From the NCBI GenBank assembly GCA_016933055.1, contig JAFGBS010000019.1:1-64000 (forward strand): a stretch of 64,000 bases of DNA, read 5' to 3'. The position numbers and the translations under genes were made by a program. Positions 8,785 to 19,361 of this stretch are shown here, piece by piece. The notes beneath the pieces were generated by a model, which did no database searches, had not been told where the DNA came from, and saw only the letters and a list, made by a program, of their open reading frames with translations. Positions within the stretch are counted from its first letter, which is position 1, and every line of letters begins with the position of its first letter. The DNA comes from Promethearchaeota archaeon. GTDB lineage: Archaea; Asgardarchaeota; Lokiarchaeia; Sigyniarchaeales; Promethearchaeaceae.

Positions 8785-9399
8785 CTAGTTATTGTATGTT
8801 TTTATAATTGATGTGGGTGTTATAATATAATCCACTTTTTCATCTTTTGCATTGTGGGGGATTTCTTTGGAAAATACTTGAAAATCAAAAGCAAGTCCTA
8901 TAATTGGTGGATTATGGTGATGGGTTCCGAGTTTTTTTAAAAATGTATCATAATATCCCGATCCAAAACCTAGCCGATTCCCATACAAGTCAAAAGCAAC
9001 TCCTGGAACATAGATGATATCTAATTTCTTCATAACTGTGTCTTGATTCTCCCGATTCAGCGTTTTTTTGGGTTCCCTCAAAGAAAATGTTCCGATCTCC
9101 AGTTCTTCTTGAAGGTCTATTATACGAGTGAATTCAAGATCATGAGTTTCCACCATACATCGAGGAAAATATACAATTTTTCCCTCAGCGATGCATTTAG
9201 CAAATAAACTATCCGTATGAATTTCCAGAGAAGCTTTCTTTGATGCAAATAATCCTACTGTTTTAGCGGTATGGTGTAAAGGAAAGTGTAAAACATTATT
9301 TACCATTTGCGATGATAGGGTATAATATTCTTGGTCATTGTTGACAAAACGATCCAGTTTTTCATGTTTAACTAAATCCCGAAGTTCTTGTTTGTTCAT
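8785..9399 (-). CDS. 5-formyltetrahydrofolate cyclo-ligase family
   Basis: Converts 5-formyl-THF to 5,10-methenyl-THF with ATP, recovering a stored folate. The C-terminal half shows the family signature: DIIYVPGVAFDLYGNRLGFG followed by GYYD, then IIGLAFDFQVF and a final DYIITPT strand. The N-terminal helical start (KQELRDLVKHEK) and length (204) are typical. It fits the C1/folate theme of the window (FolD, MetE, MttB). It is transcribed away from the neighbouring methyltransferase with a very short intergenic gap. Confidence 0.88.
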   Translation of the reverse strand: MNKQELRDLVKHEKLDRFVNNDQEYYTLSSQMVNNVLHFPLHHTAKTVGLFASKKASLEIHTDSLFAKCIAEGKIVYFPRCMVETHDLEFTRIIDLQEELEIGTFSLREPKKTLNRENQDTVMKKLDIIYVPGVAFDLYGNRLGFGSGYYDTFLKKLGTHHHNPPIIGLAFDFQVFSKEIPHNAKDEKVDYIITPTSIIKTYNN

Positions 9400-9461
9400 T
9401 TATCATTCCCTATATGTCGCTTATTAGCAAAATTTATTTTGTTCAATTAAAGATTGTTGTT

Positions 9462-10256
9462 ATGGAGAGGTTTTTAGATAAGATAAAAGATACGATTATA
9501 TGCTCAAATTGTGTTGAAATCTTGAAAACTCTCCCTGATAATTGCATTGATTTGACCCTAACAAGCCCTCCCTATGATAACTTGAGAGAGTATAAGGAAT
9601 TCACTTTTGATTTCATAAAAATCTCAACCGAATTGTATAGAGTTACAAAAAGAGGGGGAGTTCTTGTTTGGGTTGTTGGGGACAGCACGAAAAACGGTAG
9701 CGAAACGGGTACATCATTTAGGCAAGCTTTACATTTTAAAAAGATTGGATTCAATTTACACGATACAATGATCTATCAAAAAAGTGGATTTGCCTATCCC
9801 TCTAAAAATCGATATCATCAGATTTTTGAATATATGTTTGTATTTAGTAAAGGTCGACCTAATACATTCAATCCCATCAAAGACAAGAAAAATAAAACGC
9901 AATATACATTTAGTAAGAAAAGACGTAGAAAAAATGGTTCAATAAGTCATGATAACGACACTTCTCGCATAAAAGTCGCACCGTTTGGAATGAGAACTAA
10001 TATCTGGAAATTTAAAACTGGAAAAGGAAACTCTACTAAGGATAAGATTGCATTTGACCATCCAGCGATATTTCCTGAGAGTTTATGTGAAGATCATATT
10101 AAAACTTGGACAAATCCAGGAGATTTGGTATTGGATCCAATGACGGGAAGTGGAACCACAATCAAGGTCGCTAAACAGCTGAAAAGGCATTTTATTGGGA
10201 TCGATATATCTGAGGACTATTGTCATATTGCGCGAGAACGCGTGAAGTTGATTTAG
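9462..10256 (+). CDS. DNA methyltransferase, N4-cytosine/N6-adenine beta type
   Basis: A beta-class DNA amino-methyltransferase: the catalytic motif TSPPYDN comes first (about residue 33) and the SAM-binding motif DPMTGSGTT follows near the C-terminus (about residue 230), with GIDISEDYC after it. SPPY motifs are typical of N4-cytosine enzymes, but N6-adenine cannot be excluded. An in-frame ATG at 9414 would add 16 mostly hydrophobic residues; I prefer 9462 because the family normally begins near KIICG-type sequence. No nuclease gene is adjacent, so it looks like an orphan methylase. Confidence 0.88.
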   Translation: MERFLDKIKDTIICSNCVEILKTLPDNCIDLTLTSPPYDNLREYKEFTFDFIKISTELYRVTKRGGVLVWVVGDSTKNGSETGTSFRQALHFKKIGFNLHDTMIYQKSGFAYPSKNRYHQIFEYMFVFSKGRPNTFNPIKDKKNKTQYTFSKKRRRKNGSISHDNDTSRIKVAPFGMRTNIWKFKTGKGNSTKDKIAFDHPAIFPESLCEDHIKTWTNPGDLVLDPMTGSGTTIKVAKQLKRHFIGIDISEDYCHIARERVKLI

Positions 10257-10344
10257 AATCACATTCATTTTTTAGGATGAATTTCATTCAGATCCTTATA
10301 TAGCCACTGAGTTCTCTTAATGCACTACTAATTAGGGATTCCAC

Positions 10345-13191
10345 ATGCCAGCAAAAGACAATCTCTCCCATGAAATTTTGGATTACATTCCTGCCTATAT
10401 CATGTTACATGATCGGGATAACAGAGTTTCTTGGATAAATAAATACGCTTTAAAAAAAATCGGCTTACGGAAAAATCAAGTGATCAATAAGGAAATTATT
10501 TCAATTTTTAGTCCAAAGCAAGGAGAAATTTTCATTGCTCAAAATAAACAGGTGTTTGAAACCGGGATTCCTTTTGAAAAAAACACGGAATCCATCACTT
10601 TACCAAAATTAGGACAAAGATGGTTTCACACGCAAAAGATCCCCTATTATAATGAAGATGGGATTTTCAGTGAGATCTTAGTATATATGATCGATATTAC
10701 CGATAACATTAATGATATTATTGCGAAAGTCAATAGTGAGGCTAAATATCAAAAATTATTTATGTTTTCTCCTACTCCCATCATAATTTCAGATTTAGAT
10801 GGAAAAATCATTGATATAAATGAAAAAACCAGCGAACTTCTCAGAAAATTCGATATTGAAGAAGAAGATTTCCTCTACAAACACTACTATGATCTTAGTT
10901 TTTTCCAAAAGACACAGATCATAGATTTTGATTCTATTATTCAAAGCGTTCTGTCGTTAAAGATATCTAAACCTATTATAGTCGAACTCGTCCTTAAATC
11001 CGAAAAATTAGTACTCGAAATATTTCCCTCGATACTTCAACAAAATAACGAACCCTATGCAATTCAAATTATAATGCAAGATATCACGGAACGAAAAAAA
11101 ACAGAAACACTATTATTAGAGAGTGAAAGTAAATATCGTTCCTTATTTCAAGATAGTCCAATTTCCTTGTGGAATGGGGAGATCGATAGAGTTATTGATT
11201 ATTTGGATAGCTTGAAACAAAAAAAGGTGAATTTTGAAACTTATTTCGATGAACTGAAAGAAATTGCTAAAGTGATAACAAAAGTTGACATTAAATCTGT
11301 GAATCACGCTACCTTAAACCTTTTCAAAGCAAAATCCCAAGAAGAGCTGATTAAGAATTTTCTAAAGACCTTTCCAAAGGAATCCCTTGCTAACATTAAA
11401 CAAGGGTTAATTGCATTTGTAAAAGGAAATTTATCGCACGAAACTGAATTGCTTGCTAAGACCCTAAATAACGAATTACTTATCCTTGACGTGAAATGGT
11501 CAATTGTTTTGGGAGACGAAAAAAAAACCTCAAATATTTTAATTTCTATGCGGGATATAACCGAACAGAAAAATTTTGAACAAATTCTCCAAATGCAACG
11601 AGATTTTGGCATAGCGTTAAGTAATATTCATGAACCAGATTCGATAATTGAACTCTGTGTAAATACCGCTATTACCGTTTCGGGTATGGAATTTGGGGCT
11701 ATGTATATATATGATCCTAATTCCGACAATCTAATTTTAAAACATCATATCAGTATCGATGATAGTATAATAGATTTTTTAATAGATGGTCTAAAAATCC
11801 CTGCTTATTTTTCCCAAATTAAAAATGGGGAGAATGTATACTGTTCCTACGATGAATTAAAACAAAATCCCGTTTGGACAACGAATTTAAAATCTCTAAT
11901 AATATTACCCGTTAAATATCATGATTACATCGATGGATGCTTCGTGTTTGGATCAATAAAAAAAGAAATTATTCCCGAGGCAGCCCGAAACATTCTTCAA
12001 AGTCTTATTTCCCAAATCGGGAGTGTGTTATCACGCATCCGTATGGAAAAAGATCTGATTGAGAGACAAAGACGGGACTCACTTATCACTCTCGCAAAAG
12101 GAATTGCTCATGATTTTAATAATATACTCACAGCAGCGGTGGGGAGTATTTCCTTAGCAGAATTATCAATAGAGGATCCTATAGAATTACAAAGTCAATT
12201 AAACGAAGCGAAACGCGCGATGATCCGTTCGAGAGAACTTACCAAAAAATTATTGATGTATGGGAATCCACGACAACCTACCATTACACCTCTTCAAAAT
12301 CTATCCATTACCAATTTAATAAAAGATACAACAAAATTTGCTCTGAGGGGATCATCCGTAAATTGTAAACTTTCTCTTCCAAAGGATCTTTGGATGGTGG
12401 TAGGGGATCAAGTGCTATTAGAGCAAGTATTAAACAATATCTTTATCAATGCGGTCCAATCTATGCCATCGGGTGGAAAAATAGAGATATCTGCCGAAAA
12501 TATAGTATTAGATAAACCCCGTTTGCCTTTACAACATGGGCAATATGTTAAAATATCTATTAAGGATGAAGGGATCGGGGTACCAGAGAAATATTTGGGC
12601 AAGATTTTCGATCCCTATTTTACTACAAAAAAGGAAGGTTCAGGAATGGGTTTGGCTATTGCCAATGAGATTATTCGGCAACATGGGGGTACTATTGATG
12701 TAGAATCAACCGTTGGTGTAGGATCAGTTTTTTATGTATACTTACCTGCAGCAATAGAAAAAAGTACTACTTTATCTAAAGAAATCCAATCTGTCTCTAA
12801 CACATTAAAAAAGGGCGCAGGAAGAATTTTGATTATGGATGATGACGGTACCATATTAAGGGTTGCATCCAAGATGTTAGAAAAATTAGGGTATGAGGTG
12901 AATACTGCAAAAAATGGAGAAGAAGCTCTTATTTTGTATAAAGAGGCACTTAAACAGAACGAGAAATATAAAGCAGTAATCATGGATCTAACCATTCCGG
13001 GGGGATTAGGTGGGAAGGAAACTATTCAGGAATTATTGAAAATTGATCCAGAGGTTATTGGCATCGTTTCTTCGGGGTATTCTACAGATTCAGTTCTAGC
13101 TGAATTCAAAAAATATGGATTTGCTGGAATGATTGCAAAACCTTATCGACTCGAAGAAATAAATCAAGTACTTTCAAATTTAAAAATATAA
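10345..13191 (+). CDS. Hybrid sensor histidine kinase (PAS-PAS-GAF-HisKA-HATPase-REC)
   Basis: A soluble two-component hybrid kinase of 948 residues with no membrane segment. The order is an N-terminal PAS (about 1-130), a second PAS (130-255), a PAS-like region (256-415), GAF (about 415-570), HisKA with GIAHDFNNIL (phospho-His about 591), HATPase_c with N-box NNIFINAVQSMP and G-boxes DEGIGVP and GSGMGLAI, then a C-terminal receiver (ILIMDDDG; phospho-Asp in VIMDLTIPGG; K in IAKPY). The signal is unknown. A closely related kinase follows 120 bp downstream on the same strand. The style is bacterial, so acquisition by transfer is likely. No separate response regulator with an output domain is nearby. 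Confidence 0.93.
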   Translation: MPAKDNLSHEILDYIPAYIMLHDRDNRVSWINKYALKKIGLRKNQVINKEIISIFSPKQGEIFIAQNKQVFETGIPFEKNTESITLPKLGQRWFHTQKIPYYNEDGIFSEILVYMIDITDNINDIIAKVNSEAKYQKLFMFSPTPIIISDLDGKIIDINEKTSELLRKFDIEEEDFLYKHYYDLSFFQKTQIIDFDSIIQSVLSLKISKPIIVELVLKSEKLVLEIFPSILQQNNEPYAIQIIMQDITERKKTETLLLESESKYRSLFQDSPISLWNGEIDRVIDYLDSLKQKKVNFETYFDELKEIAKVITKVDIKSVNHATLNLFKAKSQEELIKNFLKTFPKESLANIKQGLIAFVKGNLSHETELLAKTLNNELLILDVKWSIVLGDEKKTSNILISMRDITEQKNFEQILQMQRDFGIALSNIHEPDSIIELCVNTAITVSGMEFGAMYIYDPNSDNLILKHHISIDDSIIDFLIDGLKIPAYFSQIKNGENVYCSYDELKQNPVWTTNLKSLIILPVKYHDYIDGCFVFGSIKKEIIPEAARNILQSLISQIGSVLSRIRMEKDLIERQRRDSLITLAKGIAHDFNNILTAAVGSISLAELSIEDPIELQSQLNEAKRAMIRSRELTKKLLMYGNPRQPTITPLQNLSITNLIKDTTKFALRGSSVNCKLSLPKDLWMVVGDQVLLEQVLNNIFINAVQSMPSGGKIEISAENIVLDKPRLPLQHGQYVKISIKDEGIGVPEKYLGKIFDPYFTTKKEGSGMGLAIANEIIRQHGGTIDVESTVGVGSVFYVYLPAAIEKSTTLSKEIQSVSNTLKKGAGRILIMDDDGTILRVASKMLEKLGYEVNTAKNGEEALILYKEALKQNEKYKAVIMDLTIPGGLGGKETIQELLKIDPEVIGIVSSGYSTDSVLAEFKKYGFAGMIAKPYRLEEINQVLSNLKI

Positions 13192-13311
13192 ATCCCCCAC
13201 ATCGATTCACGGAAGAGAAATTTATTTTTTGGAAATAAATTATTAAGTCGGTTGGAAAATCTCCCAATCAATAGAATTATCGGTTGTACATAAGATCGAG
13301 GTAGAGGAATT

Positions 13312-16300
13312 ATGCAAAAATCTCCCTTATTTTATCTTAATAAAGTCCCATTATTGATCATTACGATAGATAATAAACTAGATATTACCTGGATTAACCA
13401 ATTTTTTAGTGATACCTATAATTTTAATAGTAACCATGCTATCGGCAAATCTATTGATTCATTCTTAGAGATAAAAAACAATAACACCTCTGTATTATTT
13501 AATTCCATCCATAATTCCTCACACATATATAAAGTGGATATAAGAGAGAAAGAAACTTTAGGTTGGTTCAGAATTCATCGAATTCCAATGAAATTGGATG
13601 AATTCCATGAACTTGTTCTCTTTATGGATATATCAGAATATATCAATGATATTCGTGAACGAGTGAATTCTGAATTAAATTACCACACTATTTTTCAAAA
13701 TGCTCCATATAGTAATGTTTTACTCACCTTGGATGGCATTGTGATTGATTGTAATCAAAAAACTTGTGACATTTTTGAGCTGTCTGCAGATGACATTATT
13801 GGTAAATCCTATGCTTCTCTTATCGAAATCTCATCAGAACAATACGATAATTATGAGAAAATTGCAGAAAATATTCGTAATGGGGCTGAAGCTACTCCTT
13901 TTCCCACAGAAATAACAACAAATAAAGGGACTCACAAATTCCTTGAAATCTTTCCCTCGTTAATTCGTAGAAATAACCAACCCTATTCTATGCATCTTAT
14001 GATTCAAGACTTAACTGAGGAGAAGTTAACTCAACAAAAATACAGTGAAAGTGTTACAGTTTTTGCTGCATTTATGGAAAATTTTAGTGGAATTGCATTC
14101 ATTAAATCGCCTGAGGGAAAATACATCTATCTTAATAAAACTCTGCTGAAGTTAATTGATCGATCATATGAAGACTGTATAGATAAGACAGATTTTGATT
14201 TATTTCCTCTTGATGATGCAAAACAATTCCGAAAAAATGATTTGCAGGTTTTGAATACTTTAAGTGCAACTCAATTAATCGAAATTACCAGCGTCAAAGA
14301 AGAAAATCGACATTGGCTTGTAAACAAATTTCCTATCGTAAAAGAAAGTGAATATCCTTGGGCTGTAGCAGGGATGGGAGTAGATATATCTGATCAAAAA
14401 GCAAACGAGCATATTTTAAAAATCCAGAGAGATTTTGGTATCGCGCTTAATGAGGTTGTTGAAATTGATGATCTTTTTAACTTATGCATAGATAGTGCAT
14501 TTGAGATCCCAGAGATTGATATGATTGGTATCTATCTCATAAATAAAAAATCTCAGAATTTTGAATTGAAATATCATAAAGGTCTCAAATACTATATATC
14601 AAAAAAAGATCCGATCAATCAGCTCCAAATAAAAGATACTATACTTCTTGATAAACGGCAACCCCTCTATCGAGATTATTGCGATATAGAAAAGAATAAT
14701 TCTAAAATAATTCAAGAAGAACAAATACGATCTTATGCTATAATACCTATACTTATTGGAAATGAAGTTATCGGCGTATTTAACGTAGCTTCTCTATCTA
14801 GTGAAAGCATCTCTAAAGTTGTTCGAAGCTATCTGGAATTGATATCATCGCAACTTGGAACTACTTTATCAAAGATCGAAGCCTACGAAAAAATTAAGCT
14901 TAATGAGAGACGCCTCGAGGCTTTATTAAAATTAAATCAGATGAGCTACGAGTCTGAGGATGAAATCTACAACTTTGCTTTACAAGAAGGTGTGAAACTT
15001 ACCAAGAGTACTCATGGATTTATTGCTCACGTTTCTCAAGAAGAAGAGATAACCAATTTGCGAATTTGGTCAATTCATTCACAAAACACTCCTCCCATTC
15101 ATGAAGTTTCCGAAAAATCTTCAGAATTTATCAATATACATGTATGGGAAGATATAGTGGCAACAAAAAAACCTATTATCGTGAATAACGCTAATGATGT
15201 GGTTCTCGAACAAAGACTGTTTCCTTCCAGCGACCGAAAAATCTTCCGCTATCTTGCAACACCTATTGTAGTTCAAAATAAGATTATTATTGTCGCGGGA
15301 TTGTGGAATAAAGAGGAAATTTACGACGATTCTGATGCCTATCAATTAACCCTTCTCCTTGAAGCGGTAGTTACCTTAATTCAAAAGAAGCAAGATGAGG
15401 TACAACGTGAGAAATACCGACGAGAATTGGAAAAAATCGTTGACGAAATCAGTCTTAATGAATACAGATTAGAAACCTTATTAAAATTAAACCAGATGAC
15501 AGAGGAAACGCAAGATGACATCTACGATTTTGCTCTCATGGAAGGAGTTAAACTAACCAGAAGTGCCAATGGGTTAATCTCTTTCTTGAATTCCGAGGGA
15601 AAAATGAAATTTATGAGAGTTTGGTCACCAGATTTTGGGGGACCACCTAAAATTTTCGAAATTTCTAAGGAATCCCAAGATCTTGATAAAGGGGTTTGGG
15701 TGGAAGCCATCCATAAAAAAGTACCAGTAGTTGTGAACGATGCAAAAACTTCAGAGATTGCCCAACGCTTACTTCATACCAATCACTCGATTCATCGGTA
15801 TATGTTAATTCCTGTGATCATCAGAGATCAGATGTTTGCTGTAGCAGCATTAAGCAATAAGGAAGAGGAATATACCGAGTCAGATGTCAAACAAATTCTT
15901 CTACTGATTGACGGGGTTACTACACTGATTCAAAAAAAACAAGACGAGCAACAGCGCGAGATTTATCGGCGCGAATTGGAAAAGTCTGAAAAAATCAATG
16001 CTCTCGGGATTCTCGCAGGGGGAATCGCCCATGACTTTAATAATATTCTCACTGCCATTCTGGGGAATATATCCTTAGCAGAAATATCTGATGATATCAA
16101 TGAAACCAAAGCAAGATTAATTGAAGCAAAAAAAGCTATTCTTCGTTCTAAAGAGCTTACCCAACAGTTGTTAACATTTGCCAAAGGTGGAACTCCGATA
16201 AAGGTTTTGGCTTCAATCAGTACCCTCCTCCGCGAAACGACCGACTTTGCATTACGTGGTTCCAATGTTAAAGCCGTATATGATATTTCCCAAGAACTAT

Positions 16301-17112
16301 GGTCTGCTGAAATCGATGTAGGTCAAATTAGCCAAGTCATTCATAATCTAATTTTGAATGCAATTCAAGCGATGCCGAATGGCGGTACTTTACAAATCCA
16401 CGCTAGTAATAAAGTGATTCTTGATGATTCAAAGTTGCCCTTGTTTCGTGGTAATTATATTGTGTTTAAAATTCACGATGAAGGGATTGGAATTCCAGAG
16501 AAATATTTAAGTCAGATTTTCGATCCCTATTTCACCACTAAGGAGAAAGGCAGTGGTTTAGGATTAGCAACTAGTTATGCAATAATTACCAAGCATGGGG
16601 GTCATATTACAGTCAAATCTGTCGTAGGAGTTGGTAGTACATTCAGTGTATTCATTCCCGCGATTTCTAAAATATTACTCAAAGAAGTTGGAACCATGGC
16701 GGATAATTTGGTTTATGGAACCGGTAATATCCTACTGATGGATGATGAAGAAATAATACGGAAAGTAGCTAAACGTATGATGGAAAAATTAGGGTATACT
16801 GTTACCACGACCATAGATGGAAATGAAACAGTGGATGCATATAGAACAGCTTTGAAATCGGGAAATCTTTATGATTTAGTTGTGTTAGACTTGACTATTC
16901 CAGGAGGAATGGGTGGAAGAGAAACTATTAAACAACTCAAAAAACTTAACCCTAACGTAAAAGCGGTAGTATCATCGGGATATAGCGTGGACCCAGTAAT
17001 GTCAGAATTCAGAAAATACGGATTTCAAGGAATTATCGCTAAGCCTTACAAAATTGAAGATTTTAGCAAAGTGCTCGATTCGGTAATGAATAGCATCAAT
17101 AGAATAGAATAA
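13312..17112 (+). CDS. Large hybrid histidine kinase with three PAS and three GAF domains
   Basis: A paralogue of the upstream kinase, enlarged to 1266 residues. Regions are PAS (1-120), PAS (120-245), PAS (245-365), GAF (365-530), then two tandem GAF copies (about 535-700 and 715-880), HisKA with GIAHDFNNILTAIL (about 905), HATPase_c (DEGIGIP, GSGLGLAT) and a C-terminal receiver (ILLMDDEE, VVLDLTIPGG, IAKPY). The two tandem GAF units share openings such as LLKLNQM and FAL.EGVKLT and closings such as TLIQKKQDE, showing internal duplication. The kinase cores and receivers of this and the preceding gene are so alike that tandem gene duplication is the simplest explanation. Confidence 0.92.
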   Translation: MQKSPLFYLNKVPLLIITIDNKLDITWINQFFSDTYNFNSNHAIGKSIDSFLEIKNNNTSVLFNSIHNSSHIYKVDIREKETLGWFRIHRIPMKLDEFHELVLFMDISEYINDIRERVNSELNYHTIFQNAPYSNVLLTLDGIVIDCNQKTCDIFELSADDIIGKSYASLIEISSEQYDNYEKIAENIRNGAEATPFPTEITTNKGTHKFLEIFPSLIRRNNQPYSMHLMIQDLTEEKLTQQKYSESVTVFAAFMENFSGIAFIKSPEGKYIYLNKTLLKLIDRSYEDCIDKTDFDLFPLDDAKQFRKNDLQVLNTLSATQLIEITSVKEENRHWLVNKFPIVKESEYPWAVAGMGVDISDQKANEHILKIQRDFGIALNEVVEIDDLFNLCIDSAFEIPEIDMIGIYLINKKSQNFELKYHKGLKYYISKKDPINQLQIKDTILLDKRQPLYRDYCDIEKNNSKIIQEEQIRSYAIIPILIGNEVIGVFNVASLSSESISKVVRSYLELISSQLGTTLSKIEAYEKIKLNERRLEALLKLNQMSYESEDEIYNFALQEGVKLTKSTHGFIAHVSQEEEITNLRIWSIHSQNTPPIHEVSEKSSEFINIHVWEDIVATKKPIIVNNANDVVLEQRLFPSSDRKIFRYLATPIVVQNKIIIVAGLWNKEEIYDDSDAYQLTLLLEAVVTLIQKKQDEVQREKYRRELEKIVDEISLNEYRLETLLKLNQMTEETQDDIYDFALMEGVKLTRSANGLISFLNSEGKMKFMRVWSPDFGGPPKIFEISKESQDLDKGVWVEAIHKKVPVVVNDAKTSEIAQRLLHTNHSIHRYMLIPVIIRDQMFAVAALSNKEEEYTESDVKQILLLIDGVTTLIQKKQDEQQREIYRRELEKSEKINALGILAGGIAHDFNNILTAILGNISLAEISDDINETKARLIEAKKAILRSKELTQQLLTFAKGGTPIKVLASISTLLRETTDFALRGSNVKAVYDISQELWSAEIDVGQISQVIHNLILNAIQAMPNGGTLQIHASNKVILDDSKLPLFRGNYIVFKIHDEGIGIPEKYLSQIFDPYFTTKEKGSGLGLATSYAIITKHGGHITVKSVVGVGSTFSVFIPAISKILLKEVGTMADNLVYGTGNILLMDDEEIIRKVAKRMMEKLGYTVTTTIDGNETVDAYRTALKSGNLYDLVVLDLTIPGGMGGRETIKQLKKLNPNVKAVVSSGYSVDPVMSEFRKYGFQGIIAKPYKIEDFSKVLDSVMNSINRIE

Positions 17113-17227
17113 AAAATTGTTTTGGGGGAAATAAAAGAACAGAGACAGTTATCTTGGAGAAACAACAAAATTTATTTGGAATTTTGGATAGCTCTATTTA
17201 CTTGGTGGAAAGGATCATAAAATTCAC

Positions 17228-17299
17228 GCACCGATAGTCTAGTGGTTAGGATCGAAGCCTGCCACGTTTCGGAGCCGGGTTCGAATCCCGGTCGGTGCA
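17228..17299 (+). tRNA. tRNA-Gly(GCC)
   Basis: A full cloverleaf: acceptor GCACCGA/TCGGTGC, D arm, anticodon stem GAAGC/GTTTC with loop CTGCCAC (anticodon GCC), T arm CCGGG/CCCGG with loop TTCGAAT, discriminator A. No intron and no encoded CCA. Confidence 0.95.
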
Positions 17300-17338
17300 T
17301 ACTCCTTCTTTTTCTTCTATAGGAAATAAGAGGTTCGC

Positions 17339-18112
17339 TTATTCTTTTGTTCTTAAGAACCGGGGGATATGGAAACCGCATTCGGGGCAGAATGCAGACC
17401 CTTCCGCAATATCTTTTTTACACTCAGGACATGATATTAATGATTCTACTTTTTTTGTCACTATTGATTGTGGCACACTAATTGATGGTGATATGTGGTT
17501 GAGGGATTCAGTGGATAATGATTCTGTAGTTGGTGCAGTTTTTTTCGTTCTTAAATGAACTGATCGAACTGAAATCCCTATTATACCGATGATCCACACG
17601 GTTCCTATTATAAGGAGTAATGGCAGTCCCATAATTATGGTAAATCTACCCATTGGAATTTCAAATACTACTTGAGGGATTTGGGTAGTGGCATTAATGT
17701 AATATAGTGTAAATTGATACTGGTATGAGTTGGGAACTACCATCCATTTTATTGGGACCATGATCTCTATTTGGGAATTATCATTCGAGATAATTAACAC
17801 ACTGGAATTAACTGGTAGAATTTTATCCGCATTATTTCCTAAACCCAATAAAGAATAACTCATGTTAATAGGAATGTTAGTTGAAATATTGAGAAGGAAG
17901 CGTGATCGAAACCAACCAAAAGATTGATTTTCCAAAATCTGCACCTCTATGAAACTAGGTTCTTGAAGATCAGAAGCATTATTAGGTTTTGATTCAACCT
18001 CAACCTCTTGACTAATCGGGACAATACTAATCAAAATTAAGACGAACAAGCATACGTCTATAAAAGTGCGCCGTTTGGAATTCGTAAAATCCTCTCCACT
18101 ATTTATTAACAT
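17339..18112 (-). CDS. Membrane-anchored protein with C-terminal zinc ribbon
   Basis: I do not recognise a named family. A first hydrophobic helix at about residues 18-36 (DVCLFVLILISIV) is followed by an ~115-residue Asn/Ser-rich beta-type region that would be external. A second hydrophobic helix at about 155-178 (GLPLLLIIGTVWIIGIIGIS) leads into a polar linker and a C-terminal zinc ribbon (CPEC-12-CPEC, about 230-248) that would be cytoplasmic. External domain, membrane helix and internal zinc ribbon form a common archaeal surface-protein plan. It ends close to tRNA-Gly and follows the PurM-like gene on the same strand. Confidence 0.75.
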   Translation of the reverse strand: MLINSGEDFTNSKRRTFIDVCLFVLILISIVPISQEVEVESKPNNASDLQEPSFIEVQILENQSFGWFRSRFLLNISTNIPINMSYSLLGLGNNADKILPVNSSVLIISNDNSQIEIMVPIKWMVVPNSYQYQFTLYYINATTQIPQVVFEIPMGRFTIIMGLPLLLIIGTVWIIGIIGISVRSVHLRTKKTAPTTESLSTESLNHISPSISVPQSIVTKKVESLISCPECKKDIAEGSAFCPECGFHIPRFLRTKE

Positions 18113-18144
18113 AAATAACGAATATATTACTTAAATAAAATTGC

Positions 18145-19140
18145 TTACACATAAGGAGTCAAATCGATAAATTCTTGAGATAAATTACCGAATTTCATCA
18201 TGATACGGAGATTTTCCGTTATTTTTCCTATTTTAAACACCATTAACCCGTGCTCTTTACCTAGTTTTTGCACTGATTTGTAATCTGAAGAACGTACAGT
18301 TACTAAAAAAGCAGAAGTGAGATACATTTTCACAAACTCCACTAATTGAAATTCCTTAGTGATTAGATGAGGGGGGGTTTTAAGCCATCCAAGATCTAAT
18401 ACAGCTCCCTTTTTGGAATATTGGAGTAACAATATCAGTGTTCCAATTATTCCTCCATTGGAGATATCTTTCGAAGAAGAAACCAGTTTTCGGTGAGCCA
18501 ATTTAGACATAATTTTTCTTTTTCTTAGTATTTCATCTTTTTCTTTGAATGTAACAGTATCCCAGTAATATTTACTGGATTTCCCTACATGACCATCAAA
18601 ATCTGCTATCACCACAATCAAATCTCCATTTCTGGCTCCTCCTGCAGAAACATAATCTTCCTTTTTGATCTTTCCAATAACAGTGGCTGAAACTCCCACA
18701 TTTGAAGTTTTATCAGACGTATGACCTCTTACTAATGGGATTTCAAATCGATGAGTTGCTTCCAATAAACCATTTAAAAGTTGTGTTCGTATTTCTGGTT
18801 GATCAGAACTTATAATAGAACTTGCTGCTATTGGAGTGCCTCCACATGAATAGATATCATCCGCTCCTGCCATAATAGCACTAAATCCGGCTGCCCAAGG
18901 TGATTTTTTGGAGAATTCCTCTGTGATAGAATCCGTTGTGATTAATAACAAGTCTTGACTGTTCTCATTAAAAATAATACCAGCGGCATCCTCTCCAATT
19001 GAACTAAAAACATGATTTGAGTGATAACTTTCCCGACGCACTTTATCCATAATTGGAAATAAAAGTGTCTTCCGTGTCAAATTTTCAAAATTCTGCAAAT
19101 TTTCGATAAAACTCGCTAAAAAGGATCGATCTTCACTCAT
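18145..19140 (-). CDS. PurM/AIR synthase-superfamily protein
   Basis: A protein of the AIR-synthase-related superfamily (PurM, ThiL, HypE, SelD), ATP-using enzymes that activate an oxygen or sulfur. Visible family elements are GEDAAGIIF (Asp-rich Mg/ATP loop, about residue 49), LLITTDSIT, AAGFSAIMAGADDIYSCGG, VRGHTSD and DISNGGIIGTL in the second half. Length (331) is normal. It most resembles the archaeal AIR-synthase-related (methanogenesis-marker-2-like) branch rather than true PurM, but the specific reaction cannot be decided here. Confidence 0.78.
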   Translation of the reverse strand: MSEDRSFLASFIENLQNFENLTRKTLLFPIMDKVRRESYHSNHVFSSIGEDAAGIIFNENSQDLLLITTDSITEEFSKKSPWAAGFSAIMAGADDIYSCGGTPIAASSIISSDQPEIRTQLLNGLLEATHRFEIPLVRGHTSDKTSNVGVSATVIGKIKKEDYVSAGGARNGDLIVVIADFDGHVGKSSKYYWDTVTFKEKDEILRKRKIMSKLAHRKLVSSSKDISNGGIIGTLILLLQYSKKGAVLDLGWLKTPPHLITKEFQLVEFVKMYLTSAFLVTVRSSDYKSVQKLGKEHGLMVFKIGKITENLRIMMKFGNLSQEFIDLTPYV

Positions 19141-19361
19141 CTTTGCTCAACAATTCATATTTACGTAACGTGTTCTTTACCATTTATAGGAATACATCAA
19201 GTGAAGTGTTACCTAATAAAGTATTTTATCCTAACAATTTTTGCGGGTGTTGATGGATTATTTCATCAGAAGAAAAATTCCAAGAAATCTTAGTAACAAT
19301 TCGAGGTGGTACGATTAGAGGTGTTGTTTTTTCCAATTATGATGAATTTGGATACCAAAAC

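Noticed and set aside
17172..17381. Minus-strand frame with a GFEPGSETW-type stretch
   Set aside because: This is the antisense of tRNA-Gly, a well-known false ORF pattern.
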